In this document: positions 52,270 to 61,156 of the stretch, piece after piece
Layout of the letters: every line of letters begins with the position of its first letter
Numbering within the stretch: position 1 is the first letter of the stretch
NCBI RefSeq assembly: GCF_015291665.1
Contig: NZ_CP030048.1
Location: forward strand, 5,394,001-5,458,000
Length of the DNA stretch: 64,000 nucleotides
Reading direction: 5' to 3'
DNA from: Bradyrhizobium sp. CCBAU 53338
GTDB taxonomy: Bacteria > Pseudomonadota > Alphaproteobacteria > Rhizobiales > Xanthobacteraceae
The notes under the pieces: generated by a model
Database searches by the model: none
The model's input: the letters and a program-made list of their open reading frames with translations, nothing else
What the model was told of the DNA's origin: nothing
Made by a program: the position numbers and the translations under genes

Positions 52270-53004
52270 TCAGCGAAGATTGGCTTTCTCGTTGTAGAGC
52301 TTGAAGTCGACCAGCGTGCCGAGCATCTGCAGGTACGCGATCAGCGCATCCATCTCCGTCGGCGTACCGGCCTTGCCGTCGAAATTGCGCACGACGGCCT
52401 TGGCGTAGCGCTTGGTGAAAGCCTCGGCGCCGGCATTGTCGGGATCGGCCTGGGCCTTCATGTCGGCGGCCGCGTTGGCGATCTGGTCGTCGGTGTAGGG
52501 AACGCCGACGGTCCGCAGCGTGCGCATATGGTCGGCGATCGTGTCCGGATCGACTTCCGTCCGAGCCAGGAAGGGATAGCCCGGCATCACCGATTGCGGC
52601 ACGATCGCGCGCGGGTTGGTCAGATGGGTGACGTGCCAGTCGTCCGAATATTTGGCGCCGACGCGGGCAAGATCGGGACCGGTGCGCTTCGAGCCCCACT
52701 GGAACGGGTGGTCGAACATGCTCTCGGCGGCGAGCGAGAAGTGGCCGTAGCGCTCGACCTCGTCGCGCAGGGGACGGATCATCTGCGAATGGCAGAGATA
52801 GCAGCCTTCGCGGACGTAGATGTTGCGCCCCGCAAGCTCCAGCGGCGTGTAGGGCCTGACGCCGTCGACCACCTCGATCGTGCTCTTGAGGTAGAACAGC
52901 GGCGTGATCTCGACGAGACCGCCGATCGCGATCACCAGCAGGATGCCGACGACCAGGATGATCGAGTTCTTTTCGAAGACTTGGTGGCGTGTCCAAAACG
53001 ACAT
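52270..53004 (-). CDS. fixO: cbb3 oxidase mono-haem subunit CcoO/FixO
   Basis: A 244-residue cytochrome c anchored by an N-terminal helix ([19 protein letters not shown]). A single haem motif [13 protein letters not shown] is followed by the ligand methionine region PGYPF. It starts 10 bp after fixN ends. Confidence 0.96.
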   Translation of the reverse strand: MSFWTRHQVFEKNSIILVVGILLVIAIGGLVEITPLFYLKSTIEVVDGVRPYTPLELAGRNIYVREGCYLCHSQMIRPLRDEVERYGHFSLAAESMFDHPFQWGSKRTGPDLARVGAKYSDDWHVTHLTNPRAIVPQSVMPGYPFLARTEVDPDTIADHMRTLRTVGVPYTDDQIANAAADMKAQADPDNAGAEAFTKRYAKAVVRNFDGKAGTPTEMDALIAYLQMLGTLVDFKLYNEKANLR

Positions 53005-53014
53005 GGGAAGCTCC

Positions 53015-54664
53015 TCATTCCGCCGGCTGAAGAGCGACGGGCATCTGGACTTCCTGCTCGCCGACGCGAACCGTCATCCAGAGATTGTAGGCCATGATCA
53101 GTGCGCCGATCAGGAACAGCGCGCCGCCGGCGGCACGAATGACGTAGAAGGGATGCATCGCCTCGACGGTCTCGATGAAGGAATATTCGAGGAAGCCGAG
53201 CGAAGTGTAGGCACGCCACATCAGACCCTGGAGGATGCCGGACACCCACATCGCCGAGATGTAGAGAACGATGCCGAGCGTCGCGATCCAGAAGTGCCAG
53301 TTGACCAGCTTCAGGCTGTAGAGCCCCTTGCGATTCCACACCCACGGCACCAGGCAGTACAGCGCGCCGAAGGAGACGAAGCCGACCCAGCCGAGCGCGC
53401 CGGAATGCACGTGGCCGATGGTCCAGTCGGTGTAGTGGCTGAGCGAATTCACCACCTTGATCGACATCATCGGCCCTTCGAAGGTCGACATGCCGTAGAA
53501 GGCGACGGAAACGACCAGCATGCGCAGCACGGGGTCGGTGCGCAGCTTGTCCCAGGCGCCCGACAGCGTCATCAGGCCGTTGATCATGCCGCCCCAGGAG
53601 GGCATCCACAGCATGATCGAGAAGGTCATGCCGAGCGTCTGCGTCCAGTCGGGCAGCGCCGTGTAGTGCAGATGGTGCGGACCGGCCCAGATGTAGAGGA
53701 AGATCAGCGCCCAGAAGTGGATGATCGAGAGCCGGTAGGAATAGATCGGTCGCTCCGCGCGCTTCGGAATGAAGTAGTACATGATCGCGAGGAAGCCGGC
53801 GGTCAGGAAGAAGCCGACCGCGTTGTGGCCGTACCACCACTGGAACATGGCATCCTGGATGCCGCCCCAGGCGATGTAGGACTTCGAGCCGAAGACCGAC
53901 ACCGGCAGCGCGGGGTTGTTGCCGAGATGCAGAACCGCGATCGTCACGATGAAGGCGAGATAGAACCAGTTCGCGACGAAGATGTGCGGTTCCTTGCGCT
54001 TGAGAATCGTGCCCAGGAAGACGAGCAGATAGGTGACCCAGACGATGGTCAGCCAGAGGTCGGCGTACCATTCCGGCTCGGCATATTCCTTGGACTGGGT
54101 GACGCCGAGCAGATAGCCGGTGCCGGCGATCAGGATGAAATAGTTGTAGCCGAGCACGACGAACCAGGGCGCGAGATCGCCGGCCAGCCGCGCGCGGCAG
54201 GACTTCTGCACGACGTAGAAGGACGTCGCGATCAGCACGTTGCCGCCGAAGGCAAAGATCACGGCCGAAGTGTGCAGCGGCCGCAGGCGGCCGAATTGAA
54301 TCCAGGGCAGATCGAAATTCAATGCGGGCCAGGCCAGCTGCGAGGCGATGATGAGCCCAACCAGGAAGCCCGCGATGCCCCAGAACATTGCCATGAAGGA
54401 GGAGAACTTGATCGGACCCAAGTTGTAGTTGGGGCGACCATTGATCTCCGCGGGCGGCAGCGCCGCCGGACGATCGTAATAGCGGTTGATGATGAAGAAC
54501 ACCGCGGCCAGGCTCGCCGCTGCGCTCAGCCCGGCGTGGAAGGCGAACGGCGCATCGAGCGCCTTGGCCGAAGCCACCAGGCACAGGAAGGCGGTGACCG
54601 CGAATATGAGCGCCAGGCCGCTTTCGCCTGTCGTCATGGTTTTGGAGATCGAGGGCTGGGGCAT
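53015..54664 (-). CDS. fixN: cbb3 oxidase catalytic subunit CcoN/FixN
   Basis: A 549-residue integral membrane protein of the haem-copper oxidase family with about twelve helices. Ligand histidines are in [42 protein letters not shown] and [11 protein letters not shown]. It reduces oxygen with high affinity, supporting respiration in nodules. The start at 54664 (MPQPSISKT) follows AGAGA; a longer frame upstream enters the FixK-box promoter. First gene of fixNOQP. Confidence 0.96.
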   Translation of the reverse strand: MPQPSISKTMTTGESGLALIFAVTAFLCLVASAKALDAPFAFHAGLSAAASLAAVFFIINRYYDRPAALPPAEINGRPNYNLGPIKFSSFMAMFWGIAGFLVGLIIASQLAWPALNFDLPWIQFGRLRPLHTSAVIFAFGGNVLIATSFYVVQKSCRARLAGDLAPWFVVLGYNYFILIAGTGYLLGVTQSKEYAEPEWYADLWLTIVWVTYLLVFLGTILKRKEPHIFVANWFYLAFIVTIAVLHLGNNPALPVSVFGSKSYIAWGGIQDAMFQWWYGHNAVGFFLTAGFLAIMYYFIPKRAERPIYSYRLSIIHFWALIFLYIWAGPHHLHYTALPDWTQTLGMTFSIMLWMPSWGGMINGLMTLSGAWDKLRTDPVLRMLVVSVAFYGMSTFEGPMMSIKVVNSLSHYTDWTIGHVHSGALGWVGFVSFGALYCLVPWVWNRKGLYSLKLVNWHFWIATLGIVLYISAMWVSGILQGLMWRAYTSLGFLEYSFIETVEAMHPFYVIRAAGGALFLIGALIMAYNLWMTVRVGEQEVQMPVALQPAE

Positions 54665-54721
54665 CGCGGATTCTCTCTGAAAGAACACGCCGCCAGAAAC
54701 CACATTCAACCTCGCGGGGAA

Positions 54722-54735
54722 TTGATTGAAATCAA
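54722..54735 (-). promoter_or_regulatory. FixK2 box of fixNOQP
   Basis: TTGA-TTGAAA-TCAA is a perfect FNR/FixK-type dyad. Its centre is about 64.5 bp upstream of the fixN ATG, so a class II start at -41.5 would fall near 54687. FixK2 activation of fixNOQP is established in B. japonicum. Confidence 0.85.
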
Positions 54736-54876
54736 GAAAGATGGATTTCTGCTAATGTGCGGCTTTCGCTGATCGGAAAGCGATATCAACCGCTTGGGTA
54801 CTTCGCCGAACACCAGGCGTGCCGCCGCCTCCGTGACATCACGGGGGTCGGAAGAGCGGGATTCAAGGACGGTTCG

Positions 54877-55302
54877 TCAATCGTTCGCGGTCGCCTTCAG
54901 CGCCGCGATGACGTCTTCGCGCGCGATGATCCCGACCAGCTTCTGGGCGCTGTCGAGCACGATGATGCTGCGGATGCGGTGCTCGACCATGATCTGTAGC
55001 ACGCGCGTCAGCCGCGTATCGGGGCTGACATAGATGAACTCCGGCGTCATCACGTCGCCGACCTTGCGGCTCATCAGGTCGTGATAGCGCGGCAGCATCT
55101 GGCTCGGCGTGAACGCAAAGCACTTCAGGATGTCGAACTTCGTGACGATGCCGACGACCTGGCCGTCGTCCGCGACCGGATAGGAGTTGAAATCGTCCTG
55201 CTCGAACATCTCGCTGAGCGCGAGCATGTCGAGGTCGCGCGTCACCGTCCTGACGCCGCGTGTCATGTAGCCGTCGACGGTCTGCTCAAGGAATTTGTAC
55301 AC
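54877..55302 (-). CDS. CBS-domain protein
   Basis: A 141-residue protein made of two CBS motifs (MTRGVRTVTRDLDMLALSEMF, MTPEFIYVSPDTRLTRVLQIM), a Bateman module that normally binds adenosine nucleotides such as AMP or ATP. It has no catalytic domain of its own. Its place between fixNOQP and a universal stress protein, both linked to low oxygen, suggests a role in energy sensing. Start ATG at 55302. Confidence 0.88.
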   Translation of the reverse strand: MYKFLEQTVDGYMTRGVRTVTRDLDMLALSEMFEQDDFNSYPVADDGQVVGIVTKFDILKCFAFTPSQMLPRYHDLMSRKVGDVMTPEFIYVSPDTRLTRVLQIMVEHRIRSIIVLDSAQKLVGIIAREDVIAALKATAND

Positions 55303-55340
55303 GGCGCGTCCTCATCAATTCGTTCTGTACCGGCCGAGCA

Positions 55341-56171
55341 TCAGTGCGACAGCAGCACGCAACGGGCGGTTTGCGTGACCAGATGTTGAGTAACGCCGCC
55401 AAGGATCAACTCGCGAAAGCGAGAGTGACCGTAGGCGCCGGCGACGATCAGACCGGCGCCGACGTCACCGGCGATCCTCTCCAGCTGGACGGCGGCGGCT
55501 TCGCTCCCCGCCTCCGGGACGCGCGCGGTCGCGGTGATACCGTGGCGGGCGAGCCAGGCCGCAACGTCGCTGACCTGCGCCATCGCTGCCGAGCGGTCAT
55601 CGCCCTCTTCCGGAATCTCGACCACGACGACATCCCTGGCCTTGCGCAGCATCGGCAGCGCGTCAGCCACCGCGCGCCGGGCCTCGGGCGTGTCCTTCCA
55701 GGCCACCAGCACGCTGCGCAGATCGAGCCAGTTGATTCGGTCAGGGACGACCAGAAGCGGCCGGCCGGCCTGCATCACCAGATCCTTGGGGCTAACCAGC
55801 GAGAAGGCATCGGAGAAGGCCGGGCTCTCTCCGCCGCTGACGAGGATGTCGGCGCAGCGCGACTGCGCCAGCACGAACCGGCCGGGAAAATCCAGGGCGC
55901 TGCGCCATTCCGCACGCCCGCCGCGCGTCTTCGTCGCGGCGCGGAATTCCGCCTCCAGATCGGCAAGGCGCCGCTTGACCGAGGTCTCCTCCTGATCGAT
56001 CAGTCGCTGGGCCTCGACGCCATCGGTGAAATAGAGCGGCGAGGCGAACTGCGCCGCGGCGATCCCGACGATGGTCGCCTCGAACCGCTCGGCGAGTTCG
56101 CCGGCGACCTGAAGGCGCGCATCATTGGGCTGGTCCAGCGCCAGGCTGACCATCACGGTCGCGTAAGTCAT
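55341..56171 (-). CDS. tandem universal stress protein
   Basis: A 276-residue protein with two UspA-like halves (1-145 and about 155-276). The second half ends with the nucleotide-binding motif GAYGHSRFRELILGGVTQHLV (Gly-x2-Gly-x9-Gly). It lies upstream of the CBS gene on the same strand, 38 bp apart, so they probably form a unit. An imperfect FixK-type box is 65 bp upstream of the start. Low-oxygen induction would be in line with its relatives; not shown here. Confidence 0.87.
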   Translation of the reverse strand: MTYATVMVSLALDQPNDARLQVAGELAERFEATIVGIAAAQFASPLYFTDGVEAQRLIDQEETSVKRRLADLEAEFRAATKTRGGRAEWRSALDFPGRFVLAQSRCADILVSGGESPAFSDAFSLVSPKDLVMQAGRPLLVVPDRINWLDLRSVLVAWKDTPEARRAVADALPMLRKARDVVVVEIPEEGDDRSAAMAQVSDVAAWLARHGITATARVPEAGSEAAAVQLERIAGDVGAGLIVAGAYGHSRFRELILGGVTQHLVTQTARCVLLSH

Positions 56172-56229
56172 GAGAATCTCCGCTGCGATGAGCTTTCGTG
56201 AAAGTCTAAGCCCGCAGCGGCGCGGCAGA

Positions 56230-56243
56230 ATGAGATAGATCAA
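56230..56243 (-). promoter_or_regulatory. imperfect FixK-type box upstream of the universal stress gene
   Basis: On the minus strand TTGA-TCTATC-TCAT has a perfect first half and one mismatch in the second. Its centre is about 65 bp from the start codon, the same spacing as the fixN and fixG boxes. Confidence 0.45.
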
Positions 56244-56370
56244 ATCGCCCCGCGCCGCGAAGGGGGGAATCCGTCAACGAAAACAGAGATCGGAACTTGC
56301 CTCCGGAGCGGCCTTGGGCGAAATTACCGGCAGGTTCGCGGCGTCTCGCCGCCAGAATGGGAGCAAGCAT

Positions 56371-57888
56371 TTGTCGCCGACCCGTGTAACGCATCCGCCG
56401 GACGATCATCGCGGCGAGCATTTCCGGGTCCGGATCGAAGGGTTCGGCGTCGGCACCTGGGATCTCGACCTCACGACGCGCGAGCTGGAATGGTCGGAGA
56501 CTGCGCGGATGCTGCTCGGGATCGAGCGGGACCAGCCGGCCAGCTACGATCTCTTCCTGTCGCGTCTCGCGCGCGCGGACCGCGCGCGCGTCGAGGCTGC
56601 GATCAGCCAGGTCATCGCGCGCGGCGGCGGCTTCGACGTCTCTTTCAGGATTGCCGGAACGTCCGACCGCGGCAAATGGATCAGGGCCCGCGCCGGCTTG
56701 ATCCGGGATGATGCCGGCCTCGCGCGGCATCTGAGCGGAATCTTCCTGGACATCGACGAAGAGAAGCAGGTCGAGGAAGCGCTGCGCACGCGCGAAACCC
56801 ATCTCCGCTCCATCCTGCACACCATTCCCGACGCCATGATCGTCATCGACGGCCGCGGTATCATGCAGCTGTTCAGCACCGCTGCCGAGCGCCTGTTCGG
56901 CTGGTCCGAGCAGGAGGCGATCGGCCAGAACGTCAACATCCTGATGCCGGAGCCGGACCGCACCCGCCACGACAGCTACATCGCGCGCTATCGCTCGACC
57001 AACGATCCGCACATCATCGGCATTGGCCGTATCGTCACCGGCAAGCGCCGCGACGGCACGACATTCCCGATGCATCTGTCGATCGGCGAGATGCAGTCGG
57101 GCGGCGAGCCGTATTTCACCGGCTTCGTCCGCGATCTCACCGAGCATCAGAAGACCCAGGCGCGGCTCCAGGAGCTGCAGTCCGAGCTCGTCCATGTCTC
57201 GCGGCTGACGGCGATGGGCGAGATGGCTTCCGCGCTCGCCCACGAGATCAACCAGCCCTTGGCGGCAATCAGCAACTACATGAAGGGATCGCGACGGCTG
57301 CTCGCCGGCAGCACCGATCCCAACATTGCGAAGATCGAGAGCGCGCTGGATCGCGCCTCGGAGCAGGCGCTGCGCGCCGGCCAGATCATCCGCCGCCTGC
57401 GCGACTTCGTCTCCCGCGGCGAATCCGAGAAGCGGGTCGAGAGCCTGTCGAAGCTGATCGAGGAGGCCGGCGCGCTCGGCCTTGCGGGTGCGCGTGAGCA
57501 GAACGTGCAGCTCCGCTTCAATCTCGATCCCGGCGCCGACTTCGTCCTCGCCGACCGGGTGCAGATCCAGCAGGTTCTGGTCAATCTGTTCCGCAACGCG
57601 CTGGAAGCGATGGCACAATCGCCGCGACGCGAGCTCGTCGTTGCCAACAGAAGCGTCGGTGACGACATGATCGAGGTCGAGGTGTCCGACACCGGTTCCG
57701 GCTTCCAGGACGATGTCGTTCCAAATCTGTTCCAGACTTTCTTCACCACCAAAGAGACCGGAATGGGCGTAGGATTGTCGATCAGCCGCTCGATCATTGA
57801 AGCTCACGGCGGCCGCATGGTGGCCGAGAGCAACGCATCGGGCGGTGCGACATTCCGCTTCACACTGCCGGCAGCCGACGAGACCTGA
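56371..57888 (+). CDS. fixL: oxygen-sensing histidine kinase FixL
   Basis: A 505-residue soluble sensor kinase, the length of B. japonicum FixL. Two PAS domains are present. The second (about 140-260) binds haem through His200 (RHDSY), with Arg206, His214 and Arg220 that control oxygen sensing all in place. The phosphoacceptor His291 is in ALAHEINQPL, and the ATP domain has LVNLFRNALEA and GMGVGLSIS. Translation begins at TTG 56371 with GGGAG 8 nt upstream, which gives exactly the published residue numbering. fixJ starts 3 bp after the stop. Confidence 0.96.
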   Translation: MSPTRVTHPPDDHRGEHFRVRIEGFGVGTWDLDLTTRELEWSETARMLLGIERDQPASYDLFLSRLARADRARVEAAISQVIARGGGFDVSFRIAGTSDRGKWIRARAGLIRDDAGLARHLSGIFLDIDEEKQVEEALRTRETHLRSILHTIPDAMIVIDGRGIMQLFSTAAERLFGWSEQEAIGQNVNILMPEPDRTRHDSYIARYRSTNDPHIIGIGRIVTGKRRDGTTFPMHLSIGEMQSGGEPYFTGFVRDLTEHQKTQARLQELQSELVHVSRLTAMGEMASALAHEINQPLAAISNYMKGSRRLLAGSTDPNIAKIESALDRASEQALRAGQIIRRLRDFVSRGESEKRVESLSKLIEEAGALGLAGAREQNVQLRFNLDPGADFVLADRVQIQQVLVNLFRNALEAMAQSPRRELVVANRSVGDDMIEVEVSDTGSGFQDDVVPNLFQTFFTTKETGMGVGLSISRSIIEAHGGRMVAESNASGGATFRFTLPAADET

Positions 57889-57891
57889 CCA

Positions 57892-58509
57892 ATGACCACC
57901 AAGGGACATGTTTACGTCATCGATGACGACGAGGCGATGCGGGACTCGCTGAACTTCCTGCTGGATTCCTCCGGCTTCGGCGTTACGCTCTTCGACGATG
58001 CGCAGGCCTTCCTGGCCTCTCTGCCCGACCTGGCCTTCGGCTGCGTCGTGTCCGACGTACGCATGCCGGGACTCGACGGGATCGAATTGCTGAAACGGAT
58101 GAAAGCGCAGCAAAGTCCGTTCCCCATCCTGATCATGACCGGGCATGGCGACGTGCCGCTCGCGGTGGAAGCAATGAAACACGGCGCAGTCGACTTCCTC
58201 GAAAAGCCGTTCGAGGACGATCGTCTGATCGCCATGATCGAAGCGGCGATCCGCCAGGCCGAGCCGGCCGCGAGGAACGGAGCCGTCACGCAGGACATCG
58301 CCGCCCGCGTCGCCTCCCTGAGCCCCAGGGAGCGCCAGGTGATGGAGGGACTGATCGCGGGCCTCTCCAACAAGCTGATCGCCCGAGAGTACGACATCAG
58401 CCCGCGGACGATCGAGGTCTACCGCGCCAACGTCATGACCAAGATGCAGGCGGCCAGCCTGTCAGAACTGGTGCGGCTGGCGATGCGCGCCGGCATGCTC
58501 AAGGATTGA
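57892..58509 (+). CDS. fixJ: response regulator FixJ
   Basis: A 205-residue regulator. The receiver domain contains the acidic pair DDDE near residue 11, phosphoacceptor Asp55 (CVVSDVRMPG) and Lys in FLEKPFED. The C-terminal LuxR-type HTH includes LSPRERQVMEGLIAGLSNKLIA. Phosphorylated by FixL at low oxygen, it activates fixK2. The 3' end overlaps a FixK-type box for the next gene. Confidence 0.96.
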   Translation: MTTKGHVYVIDDDEAMRDSLNFLLDSSGFGVTLFDDAQAFLASLPDLAFGCVVSDVRMPGLDGIELLKRMKAQQSPFPILIMTGHGDVPLAVEAMKHGAVDFLEKPFEDDRLIAMIEAAIRQAEPAARNGAVTQDIAARVASLSPRERQVMEGLIAGLSNKLIAREYDISPRTIEVYRANVMTKMQAASLSELVRLAMRAGMLKD

Positions 58510-58519
58510 GGCAGGTCAA
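58506..58519 (+). promoter_or_regulatory. FixK2 box overlapping the fixJ stop codon
   Basis: TTGA-GGCAGG-TCAA is a perfect FNR/FixK dyad that includes the fixJ TGA. A class II start would be near 58554, 36 nt upstream of the receiver gene's ATG at 58590. This suggests a separate promoter for that gene. Confidence 0.7.
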
Positions 58520-58589
58520 GATCGAAATTCTCCGGCCGTGCTAGTCAATCACCATGATCGAGATCGGCTCGCACCATCAGCGGCTGCCC

Positions 58590-58979
58590 ATGGCAACATC
58601 ATCAGCACAGCCCATCGTCTACGTGGTCGACGATGATGATGCCGTGCTGGGATCGCTGCGCTTCCTGCTGGAAACCGACGGCTTCGCCGTGCGGACGTTC
58701 CGGAACGCCACGGCGCTGCTCAACGCGACGAGCTTGCCCGGCGCGGACTGCTACGTGATCGACTACAAGATGCCCGACATCAACGGCATCGAGCTCGCGG
58801 GCCGGCTGCGCCTATCGGATAGCGACATCCCTGTGATCCTGATCACCGGTTATCCCGACGGGAACATCTCGGCGCGGGCCGCCGCCGCAGGCGTAAAAGA
58901 CGTGATTTTGAAGCCACTTCTCGACGAAAACCTGGTCAAGCGCATCCGCCACGCCATCCACGCCCGCCGCGGCAACTGA
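58590..58979 (+). CDS. receiver-only response regulator between fixJ and fixK2
   Basis: A 129-residue single receiver domain. Acidic residues are in VVDDDDAVLG, the phosphoacceptor Asp58 in YVIDYKMPDINGIEL, and the lysine in VILKPLLDENL. No output domain. A gene of this kind sits in the same place in B. japonicum. The function is unknown; it could be a phosphate sink for FixL or a partner for another kinase. The ATG at 58590 is chosen because the predicted FixK-dependent transcript would begin at about 58554, which rules out the earlier ATG at that position as a normally led start. Confidence 0.88.
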   Translation: MATSSAQPIVYVVDDDDAVLGSLRFLLETDGFAVRTFRNATALLNATSLPGADCYVIDYKMPDINGIELAGRLRLSDSDIPVILITGYPDGNISARAAAAGVKDVILKPLLDENLVKRIRHAIHARRGN

Positions 58980-59082
58980 CCTACGGGGTTCTACGTAGGT
59001 AACCCTCCTTAAGATATCTCGCGAAATTTTCGCAGCACCCGATACCGCGTAGGAAAGCGTCATCACAACGGAGATGGCGCAG
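58980..59082 (+). promoter_or_regulatory. fixK2 promoter region with dyad and GTAGG repeats
   Basis: A dyad CCTACG-N8-CGTAGG (58980-58999) is followed by further GTAGG copies near 59048. FixJ is known to activate fixK2 from this gap in B. japonicum, and GTA-rich sites suit FixJ. The exact boxes are not proven by eye. Confidence 0.5.
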
Positions 59083-59781
59083 ATGCTGACCCAGACGCTC
59101 AACACCCAGGCGATCAACACCCAGATCGGTGGCAAGATTGCCCCGGCCCTTCCCGTCTCCGACCAGTTCGGTGCGATCACCGGCCATGTCGGCCTGGTCG
59201 CCACCGAATTCTCCTACCGCAAGGACGAGGAGATCTATGGTGAGGATGAGCCGGCCGAATATGTCTACCAAGTCGTCGCCGGCGCGGTCCGTACCTACAA
59301 GCTTCTCTCCGACGGTCGCCGCCAGATCGGCGCCTTCCACCTTCCCGGCGATGTGTTCGGTCTCGAATCCGGCGCCGCCCACCGCCTCGCTGCCGAAGCC
59401 ATCATCGACACCAACGTGCGCCTGGTGAAGCGAGCGAGCCTGGAGAAGGCCGCCGGCACCGACGTGCAGGTCGCCCGCAAGCTCTGGGCCATGACCGCCG
59501 GCGAGTTGCGCCACGCCGAAGACCACATGCTTCTCCTGGGCCGCAAGACCGCCATGGAGCGGGTCGCGACCTTCCTGCTCGAAATGGATCGCCGCCTTGC
59601 CGTTGCCGGCATGATGGCGCTGCCGATGTGCCGCCGCGACATCGGCGATTATCTCGGCCTGACGCTCGAGACCGTGTCGCGCGCGCTGTCGCAGCTTCAC
59701 AGCCAGGGCATCCTCGGTTTCTCCGGCGCCCGCCAGATCGTGCTGCGCAACCGTCAGCGCCTGCACAATCTCGACGCCTGA
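59083..59781 (+). CDS. fixK2: FNR/CRP-family regulator FixK2
   Basis: A 232-residue CRP/FNR-type activator without the FNR cysteine cluster. The N-terminal cyclic-nucleotide-like domain contains GAFHLPGDVFGLESG, and the C-terminal HTH includes DIGDYLGLTLETVSRALSQLH. Counting from the ATG at 59083 places the cysteine of LPMCRRD at residue 183, the redox-sensitive residue of B. japonicum FixK2. That, and GGAG 8 nt upstream, choose this start over the ATG 9 bp earlier. It activates the FixK2 boxes listed here. A strong terminator follows. Confidence 0.96.
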   Translation: MLTQTLNTQAINTQIGGKIAPALPVSDQFGAITGHVGLVATEFSYRKDEEIYGEDEPAEYVYQVVAGAVRTYKLLSDGRRQIGAFHLPGDVFGLESGAAHRLAAEAIIDTNVRLVKRASLEKAAGTDVQVARKLWAMTAGELRHAEDHMLLLGRKTAMERVATFLLEMDRRLAVAGMMALPMCRRDIGDYLGLTLETVSRALSQLHSQGILGFSGARQIVLRNRQRLHNLDA

Positions 59782-59801
59782 TCGCTTCTTCTTCCCCGAC
59801 T

Positions 59802-59838
59802 ATGGCCGGCTGACTTCGTTCAGCCGGCCATTTCTTTT
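59802..59838 (+). terminator. terminator of fixK2
   Basis: Perfect 12-bp arms ATGGCCGGCTGA (59802-59813) and TCAGCCGGCCAT (59820-59831) are followed by TTCTTTT. The second arm is also the end of the convergent MFS gene, including its stop codon. Confidence 0.85.
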
Positions 59839-61133
59839 GGCGCTGTCAAGCCCGTGCGCCTCGTTTCCGGCATCACGAAGAGAATCAGCAGCAGCCCTGT
59901 CGCTGCGATGCTCGCGAGTCCGAAGAAGGCGGTGGCATTGCCGAACTTGTCGCTGACATAGCCGCCAAGCGCAGTACTCAAGGAGGCACCGATGCCGGTC
60001 GCCGTGCCGACGATGCCCTGCGCCAGATTGAAGTGCCCGCTGCCGAAGGCGACGTCGGCCACGATCAGCGGAATCATCACCGCGAACACCGCGGCCGTGA
60101 AACCGTCGAATACCTGCACCAGCACCAGCAGATAGGGATCGCGCACCGTCGCGAACAGCAGGCCGCGGATCGTTAACGCGCCAAACCCGATCAGCAGCAG
60201 CGGGCGCCGGCCCCACGCCTGCGCCTTGCGCCCGACCGAGGGTGATAGCAGCGCGACAATCGCCTGCGGCACGACGATGCAGAAGGCAACGAGCACCGTT
60301 GCCCACTGGCTCGACCGTGCCGTCACCGCGCTTGCCATCAGCGGCATCATCGAGGCGTTGGCGAGCTGCAACAGCAGCACGCTGAGCGCAAAGACGATCA
60401 GCGGCCGCTGCCGTATCAGATGCCAGATATTGGTGTCGCCGGGGTCAGGCGCCTCGCGCGGCATCTCGCCGTGGCAGCGTGCGATGTCGACCTCCTCCTC
60501 GCGAATCCGCGACAGCGCGATCAGGGTCGGGATCGCGAGCAGGAAGGTGACCAGGAACACCGAGCGGCTCGAAAGAAGATAGCCGGCCGTTCCCATCACC
60601 GCGGCGGCGACACCGTTGCCCAGCGAAGCAAAGCGTGCGTTGCGGCCGAGCCGCTCGCCGATCGCGAGCGGACCGACCAGGCCCAGGCTGATCGCCGCGA
60701 TCGCCGGCCCCAGCACGCAGCTCGCCGCCGCATGCAGCGTGGCAGCGGCCACCACCACCGGGAAGATCGGCATCGCGGCATAAGCGAGCGCGCAGCAGCC
60801 GATGGTCGCGATGGCAAGCGCTGCGACCAGCCGCTCGGATTTGGCGGCGTCGATGATGGCGCCGCCCGGCATCTGGCCGATCAGCGCGACAATGCCGCCG
60901 ATCGACAGCACGAGGCCGATCTGGGCCTGCGTCCATTTCTGCGTCGTCAGGTAGACCGCGATGAAGGGGCCGAAGCCGGTCTGCACGTCGGCGAGGAAGA
61001 AGATGAACCAGTCGAGACCGCGCAGGCTCCGTTGCGACGGCGCCGGAATGGCCGCAAGCACGGGTGCGGCGACCTCGTCCCGTTCAACGCGTCCTTCGCG
61101 CCTCTCATGATCAGGCTTCCTCGACGAGAGCAC
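59820..61133 (-). CDS. MFS transporter
   Basis: A 437-residue membrane protein with about twelve helices (first around LDWFIFFLADVQTGFGPFIAVYL). The loop between helices 2 and 3 has GGAIIDAAKSERL. It resembles drug or metabolite exporters, substrate unknown. An N-terminal stretch of about 38 charged residues precedes helix 1. Start codon is GTG at 61133 with GGAGGGG upstream; no ATG is available. The 3' end overlaps the fixK2 terminator. Confidence 0.82.
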   Translation of the reverse strand: MLSSRKPDHERREGRVERDEVAAPVLAAIPAPSQRSLRGLDWFIFFLADVQTGFGPFIAVYLTTQKWTQAQIGLVLSIGGIVALIGQMPGGAIIDAAKSERLVAALAIATIGCCALAYAAMPIFPVVVAAATLHAAASCVLGPAIAAISLGLVGPLAIGERLGRNARFASLGNGVAAAVMGTAGYLLSSRSVFLVTFLLAIPTLIALSRIREEEVDIARCHGEMPREAPDPGDTNIWHLIRQRPLIVFALSVLLLQLANASMMPLMASAVTARSSQWATVLVAFCIVVPQAIVALLSPSVGRKAQAWGRRPLLLIGFGALTIRGLLFATVRDPYLLVLVQVFDGFTAAVFAVMIPLIVADVAFGSGHFNLAQGIVGTATGIGASLSTALGGYVSDKFGNATAFFGLASIAATGLLLILFVMPETRRTGLTAPKEMAG

Positions 61134-61156
61134 AGGCGGTCACCCCTCCCCCCTGC

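Noticed and set aside
56206..58182. Long minus-strand frame opposite fixL and fixJ
   Set aside because: fixL and fixJ match known proteins residue for residue at functional sites; the opposite frame has no domain.
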